A stretch of 64,000 bases of DNA from Clostridium beijerinckii HUN142 (GTDB lineage: Bacteria; Bacillota; Clostridia; Clostridiales; Clostridiaceae), in contig NZ_KK211335.1 of NCBI RefSeq assembly GCF_000621745.1, forward strand, positions 14,490-78,489. The letters run 5' to 3'. Numbering within the stretch: the first letter of the stretch is position 1; each line of letters opens with the position of its first letter. Below, in pieces: positions 37,537 to 46,606 of the stretch. The position numbers and the translations under genes are program-made. The notes beneath the pieces are model-generated. The model was not told where the DNA came from. It was given only the letters and a program-made list of their open reading frames with translations, and did not search any database.

Positions 37537-39714
37537 GTGGATGTCATAAATCAAACAAATAGAACAATATTATTTGAGGAAATAAACCCTGAAAAATTAG
37601 ATTTGATTACTATAGTAGGTGATACAAAAGGGTTAAACAGCTTAAACGACGATAAGATAAAAGAAATTAATGAACTTCTTTTAGTTAATAGTTTTGATGA
37701 ATTTTTGGATAAGTTCTCACCAGTTGTATATTCTTTCTATAATGCGACTAATCAAAAAGTAATGTATACATTAAAAAAGCCTGAGAACTTTCCAAGTGAA
37801 CTAATAACAGAAATTCCAATTAATAAGTCCAATGATTTCTTAAAAATGTTATTCACATTAATTGACACAAAGAGAGCTCAAGGGATTGCTAATGTAGATT
37901 TTAAATTTGAAAATCTATTGGATATGATATCACCTAAAAAAGTAATGGATGATATAAAACAAACCAGAAAGGAAATTCAATATACATATAGCCAATATGA
38001 AGCTTTAGATGATGAAGATCCAAGTAAACTTGATTTAGGGGACAAGCTTAATGTTATGTTTGAAGAAGCTAGCTCAAACTATAATAACATAATGGCAATG
38101 TTACCACTTGCTATTGAAGATATAAAAACAAGATTACTTCTTGGAGGAGAGGATAAGAATAATTCAAACGAACCTCTTAAACTAGGCGTTTTGAGCATGG
38201 GAGAAGATGGAGAGTTAAAAGTATTAGAAGCTCCAAAGGTAGAAGAAACATCATTGGTTACTATAGATGATAAAGCAAATATGGGACTTATTGAGGCTTT
38301 TGAGGATGATTATGATGAAGTAAATGAAACGAAGTCAGAGTATGTAAAAAGCCTAGTAGTAAGAACATTCTGTCCTTTAGCGTCTACTATGGAAAGTTCT
38401 GTTGATTTAGGGGTAGAAGTAAGCAATTATAACACATATTTAGATTTCTACAAAACATCTAAGGATGATTTTATAAAGACAGTTAAGCCATTAATAGAAA
38501 AGATATTAGGCGTAAAAATGTTTTTTGATCAATACAAGACAAAGAACAAGGGAATGAAGCCAAGTTTGTTAGTTACAAATACAAAGCTTAGCAGATTAGT
38601 AAATGCTCAAAATTTACCAAGATTAAATACTTATTTAAGCTCAGTAAATGATAAAAATGACTTTGATAACACAATTTGGTTTGGAGTAGTTCCATCAATT
38701 GAGCTTGAAGGTCAAAGTAAGAATAAGGTTAGAAGAGAAAGATTTAAGGCCAATAAGCAAATGGAGAAGACAGATTCAAATTCTATGGAAGATTTAGCAA
38801 CGCTTTTAGATACAGTTAAAAAGTATCGTGTTCAAATATTCTTTAGTTTTGAACCAAGAGAGGATACTACATTTAACCATGTAGCAACAGCCGGAATTGA
38901 AAAATTTGTGGATAAATGTGAACCACTTATGCATAACACTTATAGTGAATTTGCAATTCCATGTGTGCCTAATTTTACAGTTATTCCAAAGGAGAAATCT
39001 GGGGTTATATTAGATAAGAGAATGGTGCTTTCTGAAGAAGGCTCTGCAGAGTTATCTAAAGAAAAAGAAGATATTCTAAAACTTTGGATTGAAGGAGTCT
39101 ATATTGGAAGTTCATATATAGCAGCTGGAATTGTGGCTGCATACCAATGCCCAGAATATTTAAGAGAGCATTTTAGAGATATATATAGCGAATATCCAGG
39201 AGTTAGATTTGATATAGAATCAGGTTCTAATGCTCTAAAGATAACAACTACTTTAGCAAAAGAAATATCTGGTTTTACAAATGAAATTAAGAATTCAATA
39301 AATAAAAAAAATTTTGGTTTTGTCTTTTCATCTGAAAATGCAAAACTTGAAGGTAAAGATATAAAGCAAATTACTGTTTATAAAGCTAGAAGCCTACAAG
39401 CTACTGAAAATGATTTTGAATCAATATATAAAACACTAGTAACAACATATATAGAAAGAACCTTAAGATTCTATACTAATGATTTTAAAGAAGATAATAT
39501 TATTAAATTCTTTAGCAATAATCCAACTAGTGTTAAGAGTAAGTGGGTAGCTCATAAAGAATATACTAATGCCATAGTAAAAGATGGTGATGATATTAAC
39601 TTTGTGATAAATGAAAAGAATGGAACATGTAATATTGACTTAGTATTTAACGGTAACGTTAAGAACTTGGAAGTTGAGATTACACGTAATGATGCACACA
39701 ATCAAGTTGGCTAA
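37537..39714 (+). CDS. contractile-sheath protein, probable TssB-TssC fusion
   Basis: 725 residues; GTG start behind TAGGAGG. Residues about 120-158 (VDFKFENLLDMISPKKVMDD...) resemble the C-terminal region of the small sheath protein TssB/VipA. Residues about 265-725 follow the large sheath protein TssC/VipB pattern: NTYLDFY, NLPRLNTYL, FNHVATAGIEKFVDK, IPCVPNF and EGVYIGSSYIAAG...AYQ. This suggests one chain doing the job of two. It would form the contracting sheath around the Hcp-like tube encoded next. Assignment is by pattern, not by alignment search. A linker around 205-260 is acidic and low in complexity. Confidence 0.75.
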   Translation: MDVINQTNRTILFEEINPEKLDLITIVGDTKGLNSLNDDKIKEINELLLVNSFDEFLDKFSPVVYSFYNATNQKVMYTLKKPENFPSELITEIPINKSNDFLKMLFTLIDTKRAQGIANVDFKFENLLDMISPKKVMDDIKQTRKEIQYTYSQYEALDDEDPSKLDLGDKLNVMFEEASSNYNNIMAMLPLAIEDIKTRLLLGGEDKNNSNEPLKLGVLSMGEDGELKVLEAPKVEETSLVTIDDKANMGLIEAFEDDYDEVNETKSEYVKSLVVRTFCPLASTMESSVDLGVEVSNYNTYLDFYKTSKDDFIKTVKPLIEKILGVKMFFDQYKTKNKGMKPSLLVTNTKLSRLVNAQNLPRLNTYLSSVNDKNDFDNTIWFGVVPSIELEGQSKNKVRRERFKANKQMEKTDSNSMEDLATLLDTVKKYRVQIFFSFEPREDTTFNHVATAGIEKFVDKCEPLMHNTYSEFAIPCVPNFTVIPKEKSGVILDKRMVLSEEGSAELSKEKEDILKLWIEGVYIGSSYIAAGIVAAYQCPEYLREHFRDIYSEYPGVRFDIESGSNALKITTTLAKEISGFTNEIKNSINKKNFGFVFSSENAKLEGKDIKQITVYKARSLQATENDFESIYKTLVTTYIERTLRFYTNDFKEDNIIKFFSNNPTSVKSKWVAHKEYTNAIVKDGDDINFVINEKNGTCNIDLVFNGNVKNLEVEITRNDAHNQVG

Positions 39715-39770
39715 TTATAATAGATTAAAATCTATTTTAATTATAAATAAAAATAAAGGGAGGCTCAAAA

Positions 39771-40196
39771 ATGGGATTTAGAGTAAAAGTTGAGGGCGCA
39801 GAAAGTATTGATTTAAACATCGAAAGTATCGAAACTGTAGAATTTAAAACAGATACACCAGATGATTCTAATGCACGTTCAACAGACTTAGGAACAACAT
39901 TAGAAATCGCTGGTAAAATTTTGACACCAGTAAACGGGGAGGCAGCAGATACTACAATCAAGCTAGCACAATGGTCATTAGTACCAGCAGAAAAGGCTGA
40001 TTGTTATAGAAACGTTAAAGTAGATGTTATTTCTGCTTCTCAAATTGTAAGACAATTTACTTTACCTAATGCATTTGTAGTTAAATACGAAGAAGATTTT
40101 GGTGATGTAGAAGGTGTTGGTACATTTAGATTGTATGTTAAACAAAAGAAGGACAAAACTGCTAGCGTTAAATTTGAAGGCGGTTTTGCTGAATAA
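39771..40196 (+). CDS. Hcp/tail-tube-like protein 1
   Basis: 141 residues. Beta-rich small protein whose second half (LPNAFVVKYEEDFGDVEGVG, then FRLYVKQKKDK) follows the Hcp/TssD and phage tail-tube pattern of a conserved Y-E-F strand and a final beta hairpin. It would stack as hexameric rings inside the sheath. GGGAGG precedes the ATG. It is about 60 percent identical by eye to the next gene, a tandem paralogue. Confidence 0.78.
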   Translation: MGFRVKVEGAESIDLNIESIETVEFKTDTPDDSNARSTDLGTTLEIAGKILTPVNGEAADTTIKLAQWSLVPAEKADCYRNVKVDVISASQIVRQFTLPNAFVVKYEEDFGDVEGVGTFRLYVKQKKDKTASVKFEGGFAE

Positions 40197-40223
40197 AAAT
40201 TTAAATAAGGAGGATTTTAATAA

Positions 40224-40649
40224 ATGGGATTTAAAGTTAAAATTGAAGGCGCAGAAACAATAGATCTTAGCATAGAAAGTGTTCAAACAGTAAAACTTAT
40301 TACAGACACTCCAGAAGATTCAAATGCAAGATCAAAAGACGTAGGAAGTACAATGGTTATTAAAGGCAAGATATTAACAGCAGTTGATGGAGATCCATTT
40401 GATAGCACAAGAAAAATGGGTACATGGTCATTAGTACCAGCAGAAAAAGCTGACTGTTATAGAAAAGTAACTGTAGAAGTAATTTCAGCAGATCAAGTTA
40501 TAAGAAAAATAACTTATCCTAATGGCTTTGTAGTAGATTATAAAGAAACATTTGGAGATACTGAAGGTATAGGTACTTTTGAACTTGTTGTAAGACAAAA
40601 GAAAGACAAGCTAAGTACTGTTACAATAGAGGGCGGATATAGCGCTTAA
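40224..40649 (+). CDS. Hcp/tail-tube-like protein 2
   Basis: 141 residues, the same length as and collinear with the preceding tube protein (MGFKVKIEGAETIDLSIESV start, GTWSLVPAEKADCYRKV middle, VVDYKETFGDTEGIGTF end). Two such genes could give tube and tube-tip or terminator subunits, or alternative tubes. GGAGG precedes the ATG. A perfect terminator 15 bp later isolates the sheath/tube genes as a high-expression unit. Confidence 0.78.
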   Translation: MGFKVKIEGAETIDLSIESVQTVKLITDTPEDSNARSKDVGSTMVIKGKILTAVDGDPFDSTRKMGTWSLVPAEKADCYRKVTVEVISADQVIRKITYPNGFVVDYKETFGDTEGIGTFELVVRQKKDKLSTVTIEGGYSA

Positions 40650-40664
40650 TCTTAAAATTAAATT

Positions 40665-40706
40665 GATTTTTCTTTTGGAGTTAAGTTCCAAAAGAAAAAT
40701 CTTTTA
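40665..40706 (+). terminator. terminator after sheath and tube genes
   Basis: GATTTTTCTTTTGGA (40665-40679) is exactly inverted at 40687-40701, followed by TTTTA. Structural genes can thus be made in excess over the downstream genes. Confidence 0.88.
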
Positions 40707-40756
40707 CTATAACGTCGTAGATACACTAAAATCATTCGTAAAAGATGGGGTGTAAG

Positions 40757-41188
40757 GTGAAAGATTATTATAAAGTATTAGATATATCAATAAATGCTAG
40801 TAATGATGAAATAAAAAAAGCATTTAGAAGCTTGGCTAAAAAATATCATCCTGATAGAAATCAATGTGATAAGGATGCCTTAAGAAAGTTTCAAGAAGTA
40901 AATGAAGCTTATGAAGTTTTAAGCAAAGAAGAATCAAGAAAAAAATATGACAAGGAAAGATTTAAAGAAAAGAATAATCAAGAAACAAAAAGTAATAAAT
41001 CAAGTAAAGAAGATAAGACAAGGACATATCAAGATAAAGGTGAAAGTATAGAAAACTTAAATAAATATTTTGAAAGTTTTTTTGGATTTAACGCAAACAG
41101 CAGTGATATTAATAAAGAAAAGTTAAAAAAGGAAAAGAATCCAATAGATACAAGCAAAATGTTTGATAGCTTTTTTAATATAAAATGA
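40757..41188 (+). CDS. J-domain (DnaJ-like) co-chaperone of the injection system
   Basis: 143 residues from GTG 40757, which gives the classical J-protein start [13 protein letters not shown] 40745 is the alternative and lacks a spaced ribosome site. J-domain 1-65 has HPD at 31-33 (KKYHPDRN). The rest is Lys/Glu/Asn-rich without a zinc or client domain and ends in [11 protein letters not shown]. It probably partners the Hsp70/actin-fold ATPase encoded at 47375, rather than general DnaK (inference). Confidence 0.85.
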   Translation: MKDYYKVLDISINASNDEIKKAFRSLAKKYHPDRNQCDKDALRKFQEVNEAYEVLSKEESRKKYDKERFKEKNNQETKSNKSSKEDKTRTYQDKGESIENLNKYFESFFGFNANSSDINKEKLKKEKNPIDTSKMFDSFFNIK

Positions 41189-41225
41189 AGCTTTTCGGGT
41201 AGAGTTTTATGCTCTTTCTGAAATT

Positions 41226-41324
41226 AGTTTAACTGATACCCTCAAAGGGGATCTCGTCTGAGAGCATGTAGCTTAAATTCTCAATTTAAAAGAGATGTTT
41301 ACAGATGCTAGCTATCAGATAAAT
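41226..41324 (+). repeat. dispersed ACTTATACCC element, copy 2
   Basis: TTTAACTGATACCC, AAAGGGGAT and GCTAGCTATCAGATAAAT in the same order and spacing as in 6841-6949. It lies in the leader of the FHA gene. Confidence 0.6.
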
Positions 41325-41347
41325 AAGAAGTAATGGAGTGAATTACT

Positions 41348-41917
41348 TTGAAAGAAGAAAATAATATGAATTTTAATAATAAGCTGTTAGTGACAATGCA
41401 GATAATTAATGTATTTATAGGCGTAATAATTGCACTAATATGTGTGGTTGCATATATCACAATACAATCAATTTATATAAGAACATTAATTATTGTTATT
41501 GTAATGGGAATTGGTGTATGGGGATTTATCAATTTATATAAGAAACTGCATAAAGAAGAAATAGTGCAAGATGAGAGTAATATAAGCAGAATTGAGTTAG
41601 TTAACGAAGAAAATGAAATTATAAGAAGTTGGGATATAGGAGAGCGCATATCATTTCTTATTGGTAAGAATGGCAGGAGTGATGAAATGCTTATAGATTT
41701 AAGTACTTCAATCTACTCGAAATTTATAGAAAATGATCATGCAGTATTAAATTATGCGGCAGGAAGATGGTATGTGGAAGATTTATCAGAAAGTGCTGGA
41801 GTTGTAATCCAAAAAGCTGCTGATGATACAAAATATAGAATTGTAAAAGATGCTCCTTGTGAATTGAAAAGAGGAGATATCTTATTTATTTCTAAGGTTA
41901 AACTTTTACTTAGATGA
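41348..41917 (+). CDS. membrane-anchored FHA-domain protein
   Basis: 189 residues; TTG start with TGGAG at 9 bases (an internal ATG at 41366 has no site). Two hydrophobic helices (about 11-33 and 37-57) place the C-terminal FHA-like domain (about 85-188: SFLIGKNGRSDEM, ENDHAVLNYAAGRWYVEDLSES) in the cytoplasm. FHA domains bind phospho-threonine peptides. In type VI systems an FHA protein is part of post-translational firing control. It is directly upstream of a second FHA protein. Confidence 0.75.
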   Translation: MKEENNMNFNNKLLVTMQIINVFIGVIIALICVVAYITIQSIYIRTLIIVIVMGIGVWGFINLYKKLHKEEIVQDESNISRIELVNEENEIIRSWDIGERISFLIGKNGRSDEMLIDLSTSIYSKFIENDHAVLNYAAGRWYVEDLSESAGVVIQKAADDTKYRIVKDAPCELKRGDILFISKVKLLLR

Positions 41918-41996
41918 GCCAAAGAAAAAAGTTATTTAATTAATAGAAAAAACATTTAAATGTTAACTTTTACTTAAATGAAATGGAGTGAGGTAA

Positions 41997-42497
41997 ATGG
42001 GTCTTATTAGATGTCCCAATGGTCATATGTTTAGTGAAAGGCGTTATGGAACTATATGTCCATATTGCAATATAGATACTTCAACAAAGGAAAGACCAGA
42101 ACCAGTTCAAGAAAAAATGGATATAGAAACTAATCTTTTATACCAAGAAGTTGAACCAGTTTGCGGATGGCTTGTATGTATTGAAGGCACAAGGGTTGGT
42201 AAAGATTATAAGATAAAAAACGGAAAAAACTTTATAGGCAGAGCAGATGATATGGATATTCAAATAATAGGGGATAACGGAATTGCAGCTAGAAATCATG
42301 CAATAATTGTATATGATGCGAAAAAAAATAATAATGTGTTATTACCTGGAGATTCATCGGGGATTGCTTATTTAAATGAAGAGCCTGCTTACATGCCATC
42401 TGAATTGTCACCATATGATGTAATTGAGCTTGGTAAAAGCAAATTTCTTTTTGTACCATTTTGCGGAGAACATTTTGAATGGGGAGATAATAAGTAG
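41997..42497 (+). CDS. zinc-ribbon plus FHA-domain protein
   Basis: 166 residues. The N-terminal zinc ribbon (Cys6 in IRCPNGHMF and CPYC near 22-25) is followed by an FHA domain (about 58-160) with IGRADDMDIQI, AARNHAIIVYDAK and LPGDSSGIAYLN. It is soluble. TGGAGTGAGG precedes the ATG. It is translationally close to the PP2C-like gene (11 bp), suggesting a signalling pair. Confidence 0.82.
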   Translation: MGLIRCPNGHMFSERRYGTICPYCNIDTSTKERPEPVQEKMDIETNLLYQEVEPVCGWLVCIEGTRVGKDYKIKNGKNFIGRADDMDIQIIGDNGIAARNHAIIVYDAKKNNNVLLPGDSSGIAYLNEEPAYMPSELSPYDVIELGKSKFLFVPFCGEHFEWGDNK

Positions 42498-42508
42498 GTA
42501 TATATAAT

Positions 42509-43357
42509 ATGATTAATGTTAATGATTACTCAAATTTGAAATTTATATTTTTACTATTAGCAGTGTTAATCCTGTTACTAATAGCACGAGATTTTCTAAT
42601 AAGAAGAATTTATAAGCGAGAATTAGAGATAGCAAATGAAATATTTATTGGAAATGAAGAAATACAAGAGGATTATTTAGAAGTAGTAAATAAATCAAAT
42701 GGAACCATGGCAGTTTTGGCAGATGGGTTAGGAAAAAATGAGGCAGGAAGAATTTCAAGCATTGTGGCTGTAAAAACAATAAGTAAGTTATTTAAAGAGG
42801 AAGGAAACAAGGAAAAGATAACATACTTTTTTAAGAAATCTTTTAATAAAGCCAGCCATGAAATTATAAAAAGAGTCGAAAAGGATAAGGGCGGAGCAAG
42901 TGTACTTAGTGTAATAATATATGATAATTTATTATCTTACGCTCTAGTTGGAGACGTTATGCTAGCCATTTTTAGAAATAAGGAACTTGTAAAACTAAGT
43001 AATGGTCATTCTATAAGTGAAGTAGCAAAAAAACAATATTATAATGGGAAAATCCAAAAAGACGAAGCTTTATATGCACTAAAGGAGAAGAAACTTCTAT
43101 ATTATATTGGACAAGAATCATTTAGAGATATAGAAATTTCTGAAACCCCAATTGAACTTCAGAAAAATGACATAATAATACTTATGAGTAGAGGTGCATA
43201 TGAAGGCTTAAGATGGATAGAAATTGAAGGGATTTTAGGAAATAAAAAAGCCAATATAAATGAACTTTGTGGGCAAATAATGGAGAACGTTAAAGATAAT
43301 AATAAAAATAATTGCAATGGCAGCATTATGCTTATGAAATATTGCGGTAAGAAATAA
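42509..43357 (+). CDS. PP2C-like protein 1 (membrane-anchored, incomplete metal site)
   Basis: 282 residues. The N-terminal transmembrane helix (about 10-28) is followed by a PP2C fold: LADGLGKNEAGRISS with the first Asp (72) kept, and GGASVLSVIIYDNLLSYALVGDVML. The second catalytic DG is RG (MSRGAYE, Arg228), and the last DN is absent (NCNGSIMLM). It may be a phospho-binding or regulatory pseudophosphatase instead of an active enzyme (inference). In type VI systems PppA-like phosphatases act with FHA proteins. Confidence 0.78.
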   Translation: MINVNDYSNLKFIFLLLAVLILLLIARDFLIRRIYKRELEIANEIFIGNEEIQEDYLEVVNKSNGTMAVLADGLGKNEAGRISSIVAVKTISKLFKEEGNKEKITYFFKKSFNKASHEIIKRVEKDKGGASVLSVIIYDNLLSYALVGDVMLAIFRNKELVKLSNGHSISEVAKKQYYNGKIQKDEALYALKEKKLLYYIGQESFRDIEISETPIELQKNDIIILMSRGAYEGLRWIEIEGILGNKKANINELCGQIMENVKDNNKNNCNGSIMLMKYCGKK

Positions 43358-43432
43358 AAAACTTTAAAGGATAAAACTAAAGGAAAAACTAAATTGATTT
43401 AAACTAATAAAACTAAGTTAGGGTGGACGATA

Positions 43433-45271
43433 ATGAGAAAGTTAAACTCGAAGTTTAAGACAAGCTTTATATCAGAAGAAGGAACTTTTCTACAAAATAA
43501 AGATTACTTCGCATTTGTTGAATTAGATAATTATGCATGTTATGTAGTAGCTGATGGAATAGATGAAGATAAGGAATTAGAAAGTGCAAAAATTGCAGTG
43601 ACTACATTTATTAGAGATTTCACAGATAAGCCAACTATGAACAGATTCATTCTAAGAAAATACTTAAAGAATGCAAATAGTGAGTTAATAAGAAGCAGTA
43701 GGAATGTTAGATTAAAAGCATCAATTACGGTAGTTGTAACTAATTATAGTAAATTAATATATTCGGTTATAGGAAATACTAGATTTTACTACTTTAAGGA
43801 TGGATATTTAAAGTATAAGAGTAAGGATCAGTCGTTAGCTCAAAATTTAGTAGATGATGAAATGATTTCATTAGATGCAATGTCAAAACATTTTGAGAGA
43901 AATAATCTTTCTTCCTATTTAGGACAAGATAATTTAAATAAACTTTATATATCAAAAAAAATTAAACTTTCTGATGGAGATGCATTTGCAATTCTTACAA
44001 AAGGAATATGGGAGAATTGCGATGCTAAGGAAATAGAGGACTCGCTAGAAGGTGCAAAGGAACCTAAAGAGGTTACTGATAATATTGAAGAAATGATTTT
44101 GTCAAAGCAGCTAAAGGAAATAGAAAACTATACATTAGCATTAACATTTGTAGAAAAGTCATACATAGATCCAAAAAGAAGCAAGAAAATAAAAATAGCT
44201 ATAATAGTTGCAATACTCTTACTCTTAGTTATAGCAATAGGAGTAGGGGCATTTATAATTCATAAAAATAGAAAACAAGATGCTATTGCATCTATTAACG
44301 AAGGTAAGCAAAATGCAGAAGAATATATAAAAAACGGGAATATGGAAAAAGCAGATGAGGAATATAAGAAAGCTTTAGATACAGCTAAGAAATATAAACT
44401 TAAAGATGATATTGATAATTTAACTGAAGATTATAAGTACACAGAAATAGTATTAGATGGAGATAAAGATTTAGAAGGAAAAAAATATGATGATGCGTTA
44501 GATAAATATGTACTAGCTTTAGAAAAGTCAGGAGAAGCGGAAGAGGCTGGAAGTGACTATGTATTAAAGAAAATAGATATTGCAAAAGAATGTGTAAAAG
44601 TAGCTGATTTATTAACTTTAGCAGACAAGCAGTATGATGATAATGATTTAGACGGCGCATTAAAAAACTACTTAGATGTAAAAGATTTAGCAGTAGACTA
44701 TTACTTAAAAGACGAAAAGAAAGAAGCAATGGATAAAATTCAAAAAATTTATGACCAAAAAGCAGCTGATGCAAAACAAAAAAAGGCTGACGATGATAAG
44801 GCCGCAGCAGATAAGAAGCAAGCGGATGATGATAGTAAAAAAGCAGCTGATGATGCAGCTAAAAAGGCAGCTGACGATAAAAAGGCTGCAGAAGATAAAG
44901 AAAATAAGGCCATAGATCTTAGAAAAAATGGAGATTTAAAATACACAGCAGGTGATTACGTAAGTGCAAAAATGTATTATGAATTGGCTAAAAAATCATT
45001 TGAGGATGTTAATGAAACTAGTTTAGCTGATGAATTAGTAGACAAAATAGCTCTTATGGATAAAAAAATCAGTGAAACTTCAGATAAAAAAAGTGAAGCT
45101 GATAAATATGCACAGGCGGCTGATGCAAAATATGCAGCTGGTGATAATGCTTCAGCAAAAGTATTATATCTTTTAGCAAAGGACGCATATAACAGCCTGG
45201 GAGATGCAGATAATGTAGCTAAAGTAAGTGAAAAAATCACAGCTATAGACAAGGCTTCTGCTAAGTCATAA
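43433..45271 (+). CDS. PP2C-like protein 2 with transmembrane helix and Lys/Asp/Ala-rich extracellular repeats
   Basis: 612 residues. PP2C-like domain 1-240: first Asp41 in VADGIDED is kept, but the second DG is KG (TKGIWE, Lys190) and the last motif reads ENYT. There is one transmembrane helix (about 250-275). Outside are TPR-like helical repeats (several units of AxxKYxxGDxxSAKxxYxLAK type) interrupted by a KADDDKAAADKK low-complexity run near 450-485. This layout could link cytosolic control to the cell wall. The ribosome site is GGGTGG. Confidence 0.78.
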   Translation: MRKLNSKFKTSFISEEGTFLQNKDYFAFVELDNYACYVVADGIDEDKELESAKIAVTTFIRDFTDKPTMNRFILRKYLKNANSELIRSSRNVRLKASITVVVTNYSKLIYSVIGNTRFYYFKDGYLKYKSKDQSLAQNLVDDEMISLDAMSKHFERNNLSSYLGQDNLNKLYISKKIKLSDGDAFAILTKGIWENCDAKEIEDSLEGAKEPKEVTDNIEEMILSKQLKEIENYTLALTFVEKSYIDPKRSKKIKIAIIVAILLLLVIAIGVGAFIIHKNRKQDAIASINEGKQNAEEYIKNGNMEKADEEYKKALDTAKKYKLKDDIDNLTEDYKYTEIVLDGDKDLEGKKYDDALDKYVLALEKSGEAEEAGSDYVLKKIDIAKECVKVADLLTLADKQYDDNDLDGALKNYLDVKDLAVDYYLKDEKKEAMDKIQKIYDQKAADAKQKKADDDKAAADKKQADDDSKKAADDAAKKAADDKKAAEDKENKAIDLRKNGDLKYTAGDYVSAKMYYELAKKSFEDVNETSLADELVDKIALMDKKISETSDKKSEADKYAQAADAKYAAGDNASAKVLYLLAKDAYNSLGDADNVAKVSEKITAIDKASAKS

Positions 45272-45325
45272 TCATAAGTTTTGAAATATATCTAAATAAA
45301 CTAATAAGCAGATGTAGGTGAAAAT

Positions 45326-46606
45326 ATGGAGAATAGAATTTATGAGAAATTAAGTGAAATAAAAGATCTAAATGACAGAGTCCTGCTCAAAAAAATAATG
45401 AATAGTGTATTTGAAGAGCTAGAGGATCATTCTAATAATAGAATTAATGGATTAGAAAAAAGAGTTTTTAGTGAATTACATTATATAAAAGAAAAATATA
45501 ATATCTACTCAACTATAGTTAAAAGAGACAGGTTTGATATAACCGATGAATTTCTATTTCCCATGTTATTAGAAGATACGGAAGAAAAAGTATATGATAC
45601 TAAAGAAATTTTAAAAGTGCTTGAAGCTAGAGAAAGCAAGAAGCTGTTCAAGGTTTTTCTTAAATGTGATTATTTGATTTTTAAAGAATTTATCAGTAGA
45701 AATTCTAATATAAAGGGAGTAATAAAAACAGATAAGAAAACTTATGAAGCTCAATTTAAAGTTCAGGAAAATCATGAATATAAAAGCAAAGTTGAGAGGA
45801 TATATAAAAGCTTTATAAATAGCAATATTGCATGGACAACAATTAATAATCCATATATTCATAAGATAGCAGATGTATTCTTAATTGGATGTGAAGATAA
45901 AATTCTAGAGGATGAAGAGATAATTGAAATTGTAATAGACTTTGGAGATTATAGCACGTACGTCAAATATAATATGGTTCCACTTTGGAACGTAAAGGAA
46001 TTAAGCATAAAATGCAGCGGTTTTCCAATGCCATGTATCGATAAGGTGGGTTACGAACATGATATTTCAATTGAAAAAGAAGGAAAAGATAATGGATATC
46101 TAATAGATAGTAAGAATCCAGATATTAATTGGGCTATGTTTACAAAAGAATCAGTAATAATATCTTCTAATATTAAGGATTCTATAGAGTGGAATTTGTG
46201 GAGCATTATTAACTCTGATAAAAACAACCAAAAGAAATATGAGTATGAACTTATGACTAATCAAGTTAGTATAAACTTCTCTAATAAATTAGCTTTTGAT
46301 AAATCATACACAATAAAAACAAAAACTGAGCTCGCAAGACTTATAAATTCATTTAAGGCTTCAAAATACTTGAAGTTTCATGATATTTCGCTTATGGAAA
46401 GTTCAAAAGAAGAGCGGAAGCACACTTATGAAGTAAATGACTTTATTATTGATGAAATAAGAGAAGAGAATATAAAAAAATCTCTTATTCTATACTTTGA
46501 TCCAGTTGATAAGGAAAATTATTTAAATAAAGATATTTTAAGTTTCTTAGTATCTGAAGTTCAATTTATATATCCAGAATATAAGTGTGAAGGAAGATTG
46601 ATATGA
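45326..46606 (+). CDS. unknown protein, candidate baseplate component (1)
   Basis: 426 residues with no family that I recognise. The N-terminus (about 1-60) is helical and charged; the remainder alternates beta-rich and helical stretches, with no transmembrane helix or signal peptide. The end FLVSEVQFIYPEYKCEGRLI has a beta-strand character. It overlaps the next gene by four bases (ATGA), so the two proteins are probably made in step. The position between FHA/PP2C and the ATPase is where baseplate genes would be expected. Confidence 0.6.
   Translation: MENRIYEKLSEIKDLNDRVLLKKIMNSVFEELEDHSNNRINGLEKRVFSELHYIKEKYNIYSTIVKRDRFDITDEFLFPMLLEDTEEKVYDTKEILKVLEARESKKLFKVFLKCDYLIFKEFISRNSNIKGVIKTDKKTYEAQFKVQENHEYKSKVERIYKSFINSNIAWTTINNPYIHKIADVFLIGCEDKILEDEEIIEIVIDFGDYSTYVKYNMVPLWNVKELSIKCSGFPMPCIDKVGYEHDISIEKEGKDNGYLIDSKNPDINWAMFTKESVIISSNIKDSIEWNLWSIINSDKNNQKKYEYELMTNQVSINFSNKLAFDKSYTIKTKTELARLINSFKASKYLKFHDISLMESSKEERKHTYEVNDFIIDEIREENIKKSLILYFDPVDKENYLNKDILSFLVSEVQFIYPEYKCEGRLI

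Noticed and set aside
44400-45252. Several long minus-strand open frames under the second PP2C-like gene
   Set aside because: Antisense shadows of Lys/Asp/Ala-rich coding sequence; no start signals.
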